Below are positions 35,384 through 44,944 of a stretch of 64,000 bases of DNA, piece after piece; position 1 is the stretch's first letter; the number at the start of each line of letters is the position of its first letter. A model generated the notes under the pieces. The model saw nothing but the letters and a program-made list of their open reading frames with translations, was not told the origin of the DNA and searched no databases. Source of the DNA: Bdellovibrionales bacterium Ga0074139 (lineage in GTDB: Bacteria > Bdellovibrionota > Bdellovibrionia > Bdellovibrionales > Bdellovibrionaceae); assembly GCA_001464795.1 (NCBI GenBank), contig LNEB01000011.1, forward strand, positions 62,001 through 126,000, read 5' to 3'. The position numbers and the translations under genes are program-made.

Positions 35384-35722
35384 TTCAATGAGATTATTCA
35401 GTAAGTTATCGAAAGTATTGGGGTAAATTACCTTATTTAGGTCTGGTTTTTTGGAAACAGGTTGGTCAAGCAATTATGGCTGAAGGAAATCCTCAAGGTT
35501 GATACCAGGGATTAGAATGGGTTGAGTCCAGTTGTCTCAATGCGAATTGAGATCAATTTTTCTGGGAAATATGTAGCGCCAAGCTGTAACGCAAGGATTG
35601 GGTTTTTAAAGCACTTGTTCATTTTTACTTAAACCGGTCTGATGGAATTTGCAAATCTGGTATTTAGTTTGACCGTTAGGCTTGTGGATTCTAATTTTAT
35701 ACTATTCTGCGGAGGCTTCTTT
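35384..35722. other. Intergenic region without recognisable gene
   Basis: About 340 bases between the toxin-antitoxin operator and the LRR gene. I see no open frame of note, no hairpin terminator and no strong promoter. A TTGACC at about 35670 lies 17 bases before a poor -10 and could serve the LRR gene. Confidence 0.5.
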
Positions 35723-37054
35723 TTGAGAAAATTCATTGCATTGATTTTATTAATAAATATTTATGTTAGCTCGACCTTTGCCTCCGCTATCGACATCTGC
35801 GATCGCGGCGTGCTCGGCGACCATATAGCTCAACAGCTAAATGCCCCTAGTTGTCATGAAGTTTCCAAAGAGGCCTTAGCAAAGCTTCAGACCTTAATTA
35901 TCCGTGATTCTAGTTTAACAGAAATTCCTTCTAATGCATTTCACGGAATGAGCTCCTTGCTCAATATTTTCATCTCCGGAGGTCAAATTAAGACCATTTC
36001 CCCTGAAGCTTTTCAAAATCTACATTCACTATGGCAATTGGATCTTTCATCTAATCAAATCGAAAATATCCCTGATTTTCTTTTCCAGAATCTTCATTCA
36101 TTAGCATGGCTAGATCTAGGAATGAATCATCTTACAAATGTCTCTGACTCTACTTTTACAGGACTGCGTTCGGTTAAATACATCAGCCTCAGTTATAATA
36201 AAATCAATAAAATTTCACCTCGAGCACTTGAAGATTTAGGCTATTTAGAGAATATTAGTTTTTCTGAAAATTCTTTAACTTCAATACCTGAAGATCTTTT
36301 CAAAAATCTTTCTTCTTTGCGTTTTGTTGGATTTGAAAATGCAGGTCTTGAATTTCTACCTTCGAAAATATTTCAAGATCTTACTTCGTTAGAAGAGTTA
36401 TATTTAAGAAAAAATAACCTGAAAGAAATTAGTGATGATACTTTCAAAACGCTTTCAAAACTAAAAATACTTGATCTGAGTGTCAATAATATCAGCGCGA
36501 TTTCACCACGAACCTTTGCCGGTCTAAGCTCCCTTGAAAATCTTAATTTGTCAGTGAACTATGTGCAGACAATTTCAGATAATGCTTTTTCCGACTGCCA
36601 AAAACTTAAAATCCTAAGAATAACCAATAACGAACTTCGAGAAGTATCCTTTCAAAATCTTTTAAGTCTTGAAGATCTGAATCTGTCTAGCAGTCGGCAA
36701 TTGCGACAAGTATTTTTAGGAGCTGGCCTTCCTAAATTAAAAAATCTCGATTTAAGCTCTAGCGATCTACACGGGAAAGAATTGTTTTTGAGCGAATTAC
36801 CACGTTTAGAATTTTTGAATCTTGGCTTTAATCAAATCAGCAAAATCCCTACAGGATTTCTTTCGAATCTTTCAAATTTGCAGATACTTCATCTACACAG
36901 CAATAACATTTTCGAGATTCAACTTGGAGCTTTTAAAGAGCTGTCTTCTTTGAAATCGCTTTCTTTGGCGAATAATAGAATTAAGGGCATTTCAAAAGTG
37001 GATGCTGGATTAAGTAAAGATGTAGAGGTGTTTGGCGTTCAGGTGAATCCTTAA
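35723..37054 (+). CDS. Secreted leucine-rich-repeat protein
   Basis: 443 aa from a TTG start with an excellent SD (GGAGG, 7 bases upstream); the longer frame from 35642 adds unlikely residues before the signal peptide. Signal peptide: LRKFIALILLINIYVSSTFASA. After a short cysteine-containing cap (two to three Cys) there are about 16 tandem 24-residue repeats of the pattern LxxLxLxxNxIxxIxxxxFxxLxx, the 'typical' LRR class otherwise common in eukaryotic cell-surface proteins. It forms a solenoid for protein binding, likely extracellular or periplasmic. No C-terminal anchor or cap is evident. It may be acquired by transfer and could act in cell-cell recognition, which is inference. Confidence 0.88.
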   Translation: MRKFIALILLINIYVSSTFASAIDICDRGVLGDHIAQQLNAPSCHEVSKEALAKLQTLIIRDSSLTEIPSNAFHGMSSLLNIFISGGQIKTISPEAFQNLHSLWQLDLSSNQIENIPDFLFQNLHSLAWLDLGMNHLTNVSDSTFTGLRSVKYISLSYNKINKISPRALEDLGYLENISFSENSLTSIPEDLFKNLSSLRFVGFENAGLEFLPSKIFQDLTSLEELYLRKNNLKEISDDTFKTLSKLKILDLSVNNISAISPRTFAGLSSLENLNLSVNYVQTISDNAFSDCQKLKILRITNNELREVSFQNLLSLEDLNLSSSRQLRQVFLGAGLPKLKNLDLSSSDLHGKELFLSELPRLEFLNLGFNQISKIPTGFLSNLSNLQILHLHSNNIFEIQLGAFKELSSLKSLSLANNRIKGISKVDAGLSKDVEVFGVQVNP

Positions 37055-37108
37055 CCTCAATTTAAACCAATGAGTTTTAACCACAGACACGATCAAAAGC
37101 ACGAACCA

Positions 37109-38023
37109 CTAAACCTTCAACAACCCAGCCCGTGAAACCTGTGAAGGTAAGCTTTTCGACATCCAATTACCAATCTGATGATTCAGCTCAATCAATGGCT
37201 GAATTTCAACACCCGTTTTCGCTTTTAAACCATTCATCAGGTACAAAACATTTTCGGTTGAAACATTTCCCGTCGCACCGGGTGCGTAAGGACATCCCCC
37301 AAGACCGCCAATACTGGAATCAAATATTCTGACCCCTAAATCATAGGCGGCCATAATGTTAACAAGTGCTTGCCCGCGAGTATCGTGAAAATGTCCAGCT
37401 AGCTTTTTTATGGGATGTTTGTTTTTTAATTTTTTAAATAAACTTTTGACCTGTCCTGCATCAGCCACACCAATGGTATCACCAATGGAAACCTCATCGA
37501 CTTTCATTTTAAACATTTGATCCACAAGCTTGATGACATTTTTTTCTGGAACTTTACCTTCAAAGGGACAACCAAAACAAACAGACAGATACCCGCGAAC
37601 TTTTATTTTTTTCTTTTTTGCTTTTGCAATGACAGGTGCAAAGCGCTCAAGACTTTCTTGAATGGAACAATTAATGTTTTTTTGCGAAAAGGATTCCGTG
37701 CTGGAAGCAAATAAAGCCACTTCGTCGGGATTTAAATTTTCTGCCTCTTCCCAACCTCTAAGGTTAGGCACAAGCACCGAGTATTTAAGATCACGAAACT
37801 TTTTGTTCTCTTTTTTAAACTTTTGAGCGAGTTCCAAAAGTTCGGCAGTCCCTGCCATCTGTGGAACCTTGTCTGATCTAACGAAAGCACCCACTTCAAT
37901 TCTTTTGAGTCCTGCGTGGGCAAGGGATTTTAAAATCTCAAATCTTTGATCCACTGACAGGTGGACAGATTCATTTTGTAATCCATCCCTTAAGCCAACT
38001 TCAACGATTTGGACTTGGCTCAC
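37109..38023 (-). CDS. liuE: Hydroxymethylglutaryl-CoA lyase
   Basis: TIM-barrel lyase, 304 aa, cleaving HMG-CoA to acetoacetate and acetyl-CoA, the last step of leucine degradation. Motifs: EVGLRDGLQNE (metal and catalytic Arg/Asp), SVCFGCPFEGKV with the conserved Cys, HFHDTRGQAL (metal His pair) and GGLGGCPYAPGATGN with the catalytic Cys loop. It starts at GTG overlapping the BCCP stop as GTGA, with a GAGG SD. Last gene of the liu-type operon. Confidence 0.95.
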   Translation of the reverse strand: MSQVQIVEVGLRDGLQNESVHLSVDQRFEILKSLAHAGLKRIEVGAFVRSDKVPQMAGTAELLELAQKFKKENKKFRDLKYSVLVPNLRGWEEAENLNPDEVALFASSTESFSQKNINCSIQESLERFAPVIAKAKKKKIKVRGYLSVCFGCPFEGKVPEKNVIKLVDQMFKMKVDEVSIGDTIGVADAGQVKSLFKKLKNKHPIKKLAGHFHDTRGQALVNIMAAYDLGVRIFDSSIGGLGGCPYAPGATGNVSTENVLYLMNGLKAKTGVEIQPLIELNHQIGNWMSKSLPSQVSRAGLLKV

Positions 38024-38394
38024 TTTTTATCCTCTGAGAGTTCGACTAATAGTTGGCCCAAAGTGACTTGTTGCCCAACGGATGCATGAATAGATTTAAT
38101 TTCACCATTCATTTCTGCTTTTAAAGTGTATTCCATTTTCATGGCTTCCATCACAATAACAGAATCTCCTTTTTTAATTGCAGCACCGTCAGTGACTAAC
38201 AACTTAGTAATCTTACCAGGCATTGGTGCAAAAAGTTGATGACCACTGGACTGACTGGAAGCTTTTCTGGATTTAAGTCCTTGAGGCTTTTGATCAATGC
38301 ATAAAGTTCGACCATTCACATAGATCCATTGTTGACCCAAAAAAGACTTTTCCAAGTAAGAGATTTTTTTGTTTTTAAAATCAAAGGATTTCAT
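38020..38394 (-). CDS. Biotin carboxyl carrier subunit of acyl-CoA carboxylase
   Basis: About 124-aa stand-alone biotinyl-domain protein. MEAMKMEYTL is the biotinylation motif with the acceptor lysine; the preceding PMPGKITKLLV and following GQQVTLGQLLVEL complete the beta-barrel. It carries carboxybiotin between the biotin carboxylase upstream and the carboxyltransferase encoded by liuB. The start ATG overlaps the biotin carboxylase stop by ATGA, with GGAGAG upstream. In most bacteria this domain is fused to the carboxylase as one MCC alpha chain; here it is a separate protein. Confidence 0.93.
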   Translation of the reverse strand: MKSFDFKNKKISYLEKSFLGQQWIYVNGRTLCIDQKPQGLKSRKASSQSSGHQLFAPMPGKITKLLVTDGAAIKKGDSVIVMEAMKMEYTLKAEMNGEIKSIHASVGQQVTLGQLLVELSEDKK

Positions 38395-39872
38395 GTTTGT
38401 GCTCTCCACGTGCCCTGAAAAGGAGAATCAAATTCACGCTCGGTTTGGATAGAGCTTTTTTTATTCTTTGCTATTAAATACTGAACCAGAGCTTTTTCAT
38501 CATCAGTGAGTTCAGGCTCTTTGATAGGGTCTTGAAAGTATTTATCAATAAACTGAGTGGTCATTTTTCCATTCACAAATTCGGGATGACTTAAGATTTC
38601 AATCAAGTAGGGAATATTTGTTCTGACTCCGAAAATAACGGAGTCTTTTAAAACTTTTTTCATTTTTTCAATGGCTCGAGGTCTATTATCATCCCACACA
38701 ATCACTTTTGCGATCATAGGATCATAGTAACTGGTGATTTCATCACCTTCATCAAAACCATATTCAAAACGCCTACCGGGCCCCTCAGGCCATTTCACAA
38801 GACCCAATAATCCCGTGCTGGGTATGCCACCCTTGAACGGGTCTTCAGCATAAATGCGGCACTCAATGGCATGGCCGTGGGGTTTTTGTGTTCCAGAATC
38901 AAAAAATATAAATTGGCCTTCAGCTGTCAGGATCTGAGCCTTCACAAGATCGATTCCTAAAACCATTTCTGTAACAGGATGCTCGACTTGTAATCTTGTG
39001 TTCACTTCCAATAAATAAAACTGTGAGCCATCTAATAAAAACTCAACAGTGCCTGCACCTTTATAACCAACACTTTGTAAAAGTAGACATGCCGCTTCTC
39101 CCATTTTTCTTCTGAGATCAGGTGTCAGTGATGGTGACAATGCTTCTTCAATAATTTTTTGATGCCTTCTTTGTACTGAACATTCACGTTCTAAAAAATG
39201 CACCACTTGCCCTGAACTGTCTCCAAAGGCTTGAAACTCAATATGCTTAGCAGATTCTAAATACTTTTCTAGAAATAAAGTGGGATTACCAAAAGCGGCT
39301 TCCGCTTCACGTCTGGCAGATTCTAAAAGTTCCTTTGCATCTGCTGACTTCCTGATGACTTTCATGCCCCGGCCACCACCACCGGCGGCCGCTTTTGCCA
39401 AAACGGGATAACCCATTTTGTCAGCTTCACGAATTAAATTTTCAATGGACTGATCTTCACCTTGGTATCCTGGGATCAATGGAAGTCCCAATTTTTTGGC
39501 TAAATTTTTACAGTTTACTTTATCACCAACTGCAAGCATTGCCTCGGCGCTAGGACCCACAAATATCAGCCCTGCCTTTTCAACAGCTTTAACAAATTCT
39601 GAATTTTCAGATAAAAATCCAAAGCCAGGATGAATGGCATCTGCACCCCCAGCTAATGCCCCTTGAATATTAGCCTCAATGTTAAGATAACTTTCTGCTG
39701 TCGTTGAGCCACCGATACAAATGGTTTTATCTGCCAAGCGAAAAGCTCTGGAGTTTTGATCCACATCAGAATGCAGCAGCAGAGTTTCAATGCCCATTTC
39801 GTGACAAGCATGAATGATTCGCACTGCCACTTCGCCACGATTGGCTATGGCTAAACGTTTAATCTTTTTCAT
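38391..39872 (-). CDS. liuD: Biotin carboxylase subunit of methylcrotonyl-CoA carboxylase
   Basis: ATP-grasp biotin carboxylase, about 493 aa. Blocks: IANRGEVAVRII at the N-terminus, HPGFGFLSEN, the glycine-rich ATP loop AAAGGGGRGMKV, EVNTRLQVEHPVTE and the C-terminal KMKKVLKDS helix. It carboxylates the biotin of the separate BCCP for the MCC reaction. The start is taken at the ATG at 39872, which overlaps the preceding liuC stop by ATGA; a TTG four codons upstream is the alternative. A propionyl- or acetyl-CoA role is possible in principle, but the operon favours methylcrotonyl-CoA. Confidence 0.93.
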   Translation of the reverse strand: MKKIKRLAIANRGEVAVRIIHACHEMGIETLLLHSDVDQNSRAFRLADKTICIGGSTTAESYLNIEANIQGALAGGADAIHPGFGFLSENSEFVKAVEKAGLIFVGPSAEAMLAVGDKVNCKNLAKKLGLPLIPGYQGEDQSIENLIREADKMGYPVLAKAAAGGGGRGMKVIRKSADAKELLESARREAEAAFGNPTLFLEKYLESAKHIEFQAFGDSSGQVVHFLERECSVQRRHQKIIEEALSPSLTPDLRRKMGEAACLLLQSVGYKGAGTVEFLLDGSQFYLLEVNTRLQVEHPVTEMVLGIDLVKAQILTAEGQFIFFDSGTQKPHGHAIECRIYAEDPFKGGIPSTGLLGLVKWPEGPGRRFEYGFDEGDEITSYYDPMIAKVIVWDDNRPRAIEKMKKVLKDSVIFGVRTNIPYLIEILSHPEFVNGKMTTQFIDKYFQDPIKEPELTDDEKALVQYLIAKNKKSSIQTEREFDSPFQGTWRAQT

Positions 39873-40642
39873 TTTTGTATCCAATTGGGCTTTCTTTTTT
39901 CTAGGAAACTTTTGATTCCTTCTTGGCCTTCATTGCTGACTCGAAGCCTAGCAATTAAAGCTGTAGTCAAATCTTTCACTTTAGATCTTTCTGTTCCTTC
40001 CAGATCACGAATTAACTTCTTTGTTGCACGTACTGCTTCAGGGCCAGAATCACAAACCGATTTTACATATTTATCAGCGACTTCGTTCATCTCTTCCATT
40101 TTTACAACTTTATGAACCAGTCCCGAGTGATAGGCATCATGGGCTGTGAAAATATGCCCTGACATCATCCAACTGGCCACCACACTGGGAATATTTTTTC
40201 GCATCACAAATTCAGAAATAACAGAGGGAGCGATTCCTAGTTTGACTTCACTGAAAGACATTTTAACACTTTCTTCTGCAATAACATAATCACTGCAAGC
40301 CATCAGGCCTAAAGCTCCACCAAATGCAGAGCCTTGAACTTTACAAACCACAGGAACGGGACAATCCCAAATGGATTGAAACATTCCATGTAAAAGTTCA
40401 GCATCCTTTTGATTATGATGAAAATCAGTTTCAATCAAAGATTGCATCCAATTCAGATCGGCTCCTGCACAGAACACAGGCCCAGCGGCTTCAATGATGA
40501 CACACCTAACATCTGATACGGGGCCGTAACTTTGAAAAGCTTTTGTAATCTCACCAATCATTTTAGGGTTAAAAGCATTTTTCACTTCGGGACGATTCAA
40601 CCGAATTATAGCTTTAGAATTATCATTAATTTGCTCGATCAT
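39869..40642 (-). CDS. liuC: Methylglutaconyl-CoA hydratase (enoyl-CoA hydratase family)
   Basis: Crotonase-fold hydratase, 257 aa. AGPVFCAGADLNWM is the oxyanion-hole loop and GSAFGGALGLMACSDYVIA the second; SEVKLGIAPSV carries the catalytic-loop region. In this operon it would hydrate methylglutaconyl-CoA to HMG-CoA between the carboxylase and the lyase. It sits 30 bases after liuB and overlaps the biotin carboxylase gene by four bases. Confidence 0.92.
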   Translation of the reverse strand: MIEQINDNSKAIIRLNRPEVKNAFNPKMIGEITKAFQSYGPVSDVRCVIIEAAGPVFCAGADLNWMQSLIETDFHHNQKDAELLHGMFQSIWDCPVPVVCKVQGSAFGGALGLMACSDYVIAEESVKMSFSEVKLGIAPSVISEFVMRKNIPSVVASWMMSGHIFTAHDAYHSGLVHKVVKMEEMNEVADKYVKSVCDSGPEAVRATKKLIRDLEGTERSKVKDLTTALIARLRVSNEGQEGIKSFLEKRKPNWIQK

Positions 40643-40672
40643 AAAAAACCTCTTTCCTTAGTTGTTGGTGGA

Positions 40673-42280
40673 TTACATTCTGAATACGCCCTGTTTTTTT
40701 TCTCCCCAGGACTTGTAAAGACTGGCTGCAATTCCCATTGCAACCACTCTGCGTGTGTCAATTGGATCAATAATGCCATCATCCCATAGCCTTGCTGTGG
40801 AAAAATAGGCAGAACTTTCTTTTTCGTATTTTTCTAAAATTGGTTTTTTAAATTCTTTTTGTTCAGCCTCAGACATTGTTTGTCCTTTAGCTGCTAATTG
40901 CTCGAGCTTAACTGTTAATAAAACATTAGCGGCTTGCTCACCGCCCATAACTGAAATTTTGGCATTCGGCCACATCCACAATTGACGGGGCTGATAGGCC
41001 CTGCCACACATTCCATAATTTCCAGCACCGTAGGATCCGCCGATGATAACCGTGAACTTGGGAACATGGGCATTAGACACTGCCATCACCATTTTAGCTC
41101 CGTGTTTGGCTATTCCTTCATTTTCATATTTTTTTCCCACCATGAAGCCTGTGATGTTTTGTAAGAAAAGGAGAGGAATGTTTCTTTGTTCACACATTTC
41201 AATAAAATGGGCACCCTTCATGGCACTTTCAGAAAATAAAACTCCGTTGTTAGCAATGATTCCCACTGGAAATCCCCAAATATGAGAAAAACCTGTGACA
41301 AGGGTAGAACCATAGCGAGCTTTGAATTCATGAAATTCACTACCGTCCACAAGGCGAGCAATGATTTCTCGAATATCAAAAGGGATCCTCGCATCCTTAG
41401 GAATAATTCCATACATTTCTTCAGCTTTATACAAAGGCTCAATTCTTGTTCGAGTCTTTAATTTCACAACTCGAGACTTATTTAAATGCGCTACAATACT
41501 GCGAGTGATTTCGATGGCATGATCATCATCCTCTGCAAAATGATCTGTCACACCACTAAGCTCACAATGGGCATGAGCTCCACCTAATTCTTGAGCTGTT
41601 ACGATTTCTCCGGTTGCGGCCTTTACTAGCGGTGGTCCACCTAAAAATATTGTTCCTGTGTCTTTAACAATGACATTTTCATCACTCATTGCAGGAACGT
41701 AAGCCCCACCTGCCGTGCAAGATCCCATGACGACTGCAATTTGAGGAATACCTTCTGCTGACATGCGCGCCTGATTGTAAAACACTCGTCCGAAGTGATC
41801 ACGGTCAGGAAAAACTTCTGACTGCAACGGTAGAAAAGCACCACCAGAATCCACAATGTAAATACAGGGTAAACCATTTTCCATTGCGACTTCTTGAGCC
41901 CGTAAATGTTTTTTAGCTGTAAGCGGATAATAAGTTCCACCTTTAACAGTGGCATCGTTGGAAATAATCACGCACTCGGTGCCTTCAACAGTTCCAATAC
42001 CTGTCACAATTCCTGCCGACGGAGCTTGTCCTTCATAAATTTCCCATGCGGCTAGGCTTGAAAATTCTAAGAATGAAGTGTCGGCATCAACTAAAGCTTG
42101 AATGCGTTCTCGGGCTGTTAACTTTCCTCGGGCTTTGTGTTTTTTTATGGCTTCTTCGCCACCACCTTTTCGGCACTGCTCTTGCCTTGCTAAAAACTGC
42201 TGAACCGTGTCCAACATGGCTACTTTATTTTCTTTAAAATCAGAGGACTGAGAATTAATTTGAGTTTCAATGATCGACAT
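40673..42280 (-). CDS. liuB: Methylcrotonyl-CoA carboxylase beta subunit
   Basis: Carboxyltransferase subunit, 535 aa. The crotonase-type carboxyltransferase fold shows [26 protein letters not shown]-region, [18 protein letters not shown] and, in the C-terminal half, [16 protein letters not shown] and [16 protein letters not shown]; the last block is typical of MCC/PCC beta chains. It transfers carboxyl from biotin to 3-methylcrotonyl-CoA. Its ATG follows the upstream hotdog-like gene's stop directly. Confidence 0.95.
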   Translation of the reverse strand: MSIIETQINSQSSDFKENKVAMLDTVQQFLARQEQCRKGGGEEAIKKHKARGKLTARERIQALVDADTSFLEFSSLAAWEIYEGQAPSAGIVTGIGTVEGTECVIISNDATVKGGTYYPLTAKKHLRAQEVAMENGLPCIYIVDSGGAFLPLQSEVFPDRDHFGRVFYNQARMSAEGIPQIAVVMGSCTAGGAYVPAMSDENVIVKDTGTIFLGGPPLVKAATGEIVTAQELGGAHAHCELSGVTDHFAEDDDHAIEITRSIVAHLNKSRVVKLKTRTRIEPLYKAEEMYGIIPKDARIPFDIREIIARLVDGSEFHEFKARYGSTLVTGFSHIWGFPVGIIANNGVLFSESAMKGAHFIEMCEQRNIPLLFLQNITGFMVGKKYENEGIAKHGAKMVMAVSNAHVPKFTVIIGGSYGAGNYGMCGRAYQPRQLWMWPNAKISVMGGEQAANVLLTVKLEQLAAKGQTMSEAEQKEFKKPILEKYEKESSAYFSTARLWDDGIIDPIDTRRVVAMGIAASLYKSWGEKKQGVFRM

Positions 42281-42805
42281 TTAATTTTCTCTTTTTTTTG
42301 ATGATGACTTTTCTGGAATCTGCTGAGGCACTGTGATTTTCAATTGCATTTCAATTTCAGCACATTTTTTTTCTGAAGAATCTTGAAGTTGCCAAAAAAA
42401 AGTAGGCTCTAGAATTTGTTTCTGACGAATTTCTCTTAAAAAGATTTCCACTTCATGGGGCTCAAAGGAAAATTGAGCTCGAGCTTCACCGATGATGGGT
42501 TGTATCAATCGAAGCTGATAACTCATGACTTCAAAATGAACTCCAAGACCAAGCAATCTTTGAAGCCAAAGTCTTTGTCCTTCTTTAGCTGCTGTTAAAT
42601 AAGTGGCCTCATGAAGAGGGCCTTCATCTTGATTGCGCAGCCAATAAGGAATCACGATTTCCACACTCAATGGACCCAATTGCGAAATTCTTAAACCCAT
42701 ACCTGCAGAAAAGGGGCGCACAACATTGATGACGAAGCTCCACATTGCATTGAAACCAGGCTTAGAATATTCTTCCACAAAATCGATGACTTGCTTGATT
42801 TTCAT
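42281..42805 (-). CDS. Hotdog-fold thioesterase-like protein (DUF4442 type)
   Basis: 174 aa. VRPFSAGMGLRISQLGPL, EVVIPYWLRN-like strand and LHEATYLTAAKEGQRLWLQ helix followed by the RAQFSF strand resemble the DUF4442/hotdog thioesterase fold, in which a long helix is wrapped by a beta sheet. The C-terminal tail is Lys/Ser rich. It is the first gene of the leucine-degradation operon (zero to one base before liuB), so it might hydrolyse or bind an acyl-CoA intermediate. The fold call is by eye. Confidence 0.6.
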   Translation of the reverse strand: MKIKQVIDFVEEYSKPGFNAMWSFVINVVRPFSAGMGLRISQLGPLSVEIVIPYWLRNQDEGPLHEATYLTAAKEGQRLWLQRLLGLGVHFEVMSYQLRLIQPIIGEARAQFSFEPHEVEIFLREIRQKQILEPTFFWQLQDSSEKKCAEIEMQLKITVPQQIPEKSSSKKREN

Positions 42806-42841
42806 AGGTTATAAAGAATCATATCTAAGAGGGCAGAATCA

Positions 42842-43306
42842 ATGAAGAAAATTATAAGTCCACTGGTGTTAGCTGTTCTGATGTTATGGTCTTGGAATGT
42901 GGTTCACACACCCTCAGCCATTGGGTTCGAGACGCACTCCGGCGTTCAGCTTAAGTTAGCTGAATTAATTGGAAATACATTAATTGCAAAAAAGCCAGAA
43001 GCTGAAAATCTTGAGATCGTAAAAATATGGACGGCCCCATTGGGTGAAAATAAAATCAGAGCTGTTTTCACTTACAAATTCACTGAAAAATCCGTAGATG
43101 CTACCGATACAGAAACCGCTGATAAATTAATTCAAGGCGAAGCTGTTCTATACCGTGAACCTTCGGAAGATCCCACGTTGGATAAATGGGTTCTACAATC
43201 CGTGCGCACGCAATTGGAAGCCCTTAATTTTAATGAAGGTAGCACTGTTTTACCAGAATCTGAAACGCCACCTGCAGTTGTTCCTACTGAAGAAACTGAA
43301 AAGTGA
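42842..43306 (+). CDS. Exported protein of unknown function
   Basis: 154 aa. The N-terminus is a signal peptide or anchor (MKKIISPLVLAVLMLWSWNVV). The rest is acidic with a Pro/Glu/Thr-rich tail, and includes a beta-rich centre (IWTAPLGENKIRAVFTYKF). No recognised motif. A GAGGG SD lies eight bases upstream. It is divergent from the leucine operon and overlaps the methyltransferase gene by four bases. Confidence 0.65.
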   Translation: MKKIISPLVLAVLMLWSWNVVHTPSAIGFETHSGVQLKLAELIGNTLIAKKPEAENLEIVKIWTAPLGENKIRAVFTYKFTEKSVDATDTETADKLIQGEAVLYREPSEDPTLDKWVLQSVRTQLEALNFNEGSTVLPESETPPAVVPTEETEK

Positions 43307-44331
43307 TTCCGACTTCAATTCTTTCCATCGACGAACATGGCCGTGTTCTAGTTGATGAAAAAAATTTAGATGATCAATCTCAGTTGGAAATTTTTTTTGA
43401 TCACTTAAAAATAAATGATTCCCATGCCATCGAATCTTTCTATGAAGGTGAATCCGTCATTGTTGAAGCCTTTGATGCTCCTTGGGTTATTTTAGATCTT
43501 AAAATGAATGATCAGCAAATTATAGGAATTAACACCTATGGTTTTGAAATCGAACTCCATCTTCAAACTTGTTTTTTTGATGCCTTCGATCGACTTGGCG
43601 GAGAACTTTCCTCAAAAATTCCCTGGGTGATGTCTCGAAATGCCCAAGAAAAATTTTTTGATCAACTGGATGAATTTGATGACGACAGCTTCACTTGGCA
43701 AGGCACCACTTACCAAGTTCGCTCTCAGTTTGAAGAAATAATTGAAGTCAAAAATCCTGATTGGTGGACCAAAACTTATCAAGATGGAAAAGCCGGTTGG
43801 GATTTAAAATCTCCCCACCCAGCCATTCAAGATATGCTGCCGAGGCTTAAACTTCCTAGGTCACGCATTTTGATTTTAGGTTGCGGTGAAGGTCATGATG
43901 CTGCTTATTTTGCTCAAGAAGGTCACGTGGTCACGGCCGTGGATTTTTCTGAAGAAGCCCTCAACCGAGCGAAATCTCAATATGGATCTTTTCCCATTCA
44001 ATTCATTCAAAAAGATGTTTTCGAACTGTCCAGATCCTTTGATAAATCTTTTGATTTCGTCCTCGAACACACTTTGTATTGCGCCGTATCACCCAGCAAA
44101 AGATCAGAGCTTGTACGAATCTGGAACCGATCTTTGGTCCAGGGTGGTTATTTTATGGGAATCTTTTTTACTATGGAAAAACGCACAGGCCCACCTTTTG
44201 GCGCGCGTGAGTGGGAAATTCGCCAACTGCTACAGAAGGACTATCACATGCTTTTTTGGGGTCGTTGGAAAAACTCTCCGGGCTGGCGCCAAGGGAAAGA
44301 GTTATTCATGTTGGGTCAGAAAAAAACCTAA
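43303..44331 (+). CDS. TPMT-like SAM methyltransferase with N-terminal extension
   Basis: 342 aa. Residues about 145-342 form a thiopurine-methyltransferase-like class I domain: WWTKTYQDGKAGWDLKSPHPA, then the SAM loop LILGCGEGHDAAYFAQEGHVVTAVDFS, and the EHTLYCAVSP motif. The first 140 residues are an acidic domain found in front of this kind of methyltransferase only in some bacteria; its role is not clear to me. GTG start, overlapping the previous stop (GTGA). Substrate unknown, possibly small thiols, selenium or halide-type acceptors. Confidence 0.78.
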   Translation: MIPTSILSIDEHGRVLVDEKNLDDQSQLEIFFDHLKINDSHAIESFYEGESVIVEAFDAPWVILDLKMNDQQIIGINTYGFEIELHLQTCFFDAFDRLGGELSSKIPWVMSRNAQEKFFDQLDEFDDDSFTWQGTTYQVRSQFEEIIEVKNPDWWTKTYQDGKAGWDLKSPHPAIQDMLPRLKLPRSRILILGCGEGHDAAYFAQEGHVVTAVDFSEEALNRAKSQYGSFPIQFIQKDVFELSRSFDKSFDFVLEHTLYCAVSPSKRSELVRIWNRSLVQGGYFMGIFFTMEKRTGPPFGAREWEIRQLLQKDYHMLFWGRWKNSPGWRQGKELFMLGQKKT

Positions 44332-44408
44332 AAGCTATACATATTATGCATATCAAATGTCTTCCTCTGCATTTTCTATTTCACTCACTGTGACTTACTA
44401 ATAGACCC

Positions 44409-44933
44409 ATGAAAACAACTGCGATTTTATTAATAACACTTTTTAGCTTTTTTTCTTTGGCTCAACAAAGTCAAAACTCACAAAGAGCTCGTCAAGTTGC
44501 AGTGGCTTTTAGCACCACAGGTTGCCTTAAAATCAATTCTGGCAACTGCCAAAATGGACACAAAGTACAAAGTTATGTGGGTTCACAAATCGGGCAACTT
44601 CCGCAAGCCATTCAAAAAGCACTTTATGAAATTGCTTACCACCAATCTCAAATTTGGGGTGATACAATTCTTGAAGGTGATTTTTTTGCTGATGGAAAAG
44701 TAGAAATCAATAAAGTTAAAATTTTAAGTCTTCAAAATAAAGTTGTAGGTTTTCAAATTACTTACTTCGAAAAGGCTTGGTACACAGGCAATTGCACTTT
44801 TCATCACAATAGACCTGAAACTTTAAATGCTTGCCGTCCAGGACGCATATTTGAAGCTTCTTTTGTGACTGGCGATGCTAAAGAAGCTCAAGTCGATGAA
44901 AATCAGTTTGCGAAATTTGTTCCTCAAGACTAG
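44409..44933 (+). CDS. Secreted hypothetical protein
   Basis: 174 aa. Signal peptide MKTTAILLITLFSFFSLAQ. The mature part has four cysteines (TGCLKI, GNCQNG, NCTFHH, NACRPG) and a predicted beta core; it may be periplasmic with two disulphides. Not recognised. It precedes the ABC exporter by 11 bases, so could be co-transcribed with it. Confidence 0.65.
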   Translation: MKTTAILLITLFSFFSLAQQSQNSQRARQVAVAFSTTGCLKINSGNCQNGHKVQSYVGSQIGQLPQAIQKALYEIAYHQSQIWGDTILEGDFFADGKVEINKVKILSLQNKVVGFQITYFEKAWYTGNCTFHHNRPETLNACRPGRIFEASFVTGDAKEAQVDENQFAKFVPQD

Positions 44934-44944
44934 TTTCAGTCTCT

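Noticed and set aside
35642-35722. Upstream ATG for the LRR protein
   Set aside because: It has no SD and puts 27 residues ahead of the signal peptide; the TTG at 35723 has GGAGG at ideal spacing.
38391-38409. Possible frameshift separating biotin carboxylase and BCCP domains
   Set aside because: The junction is a clean ATGA overlap with GGAGAG in front of the second start, like other genes of the operon, so two real genes are more likely.
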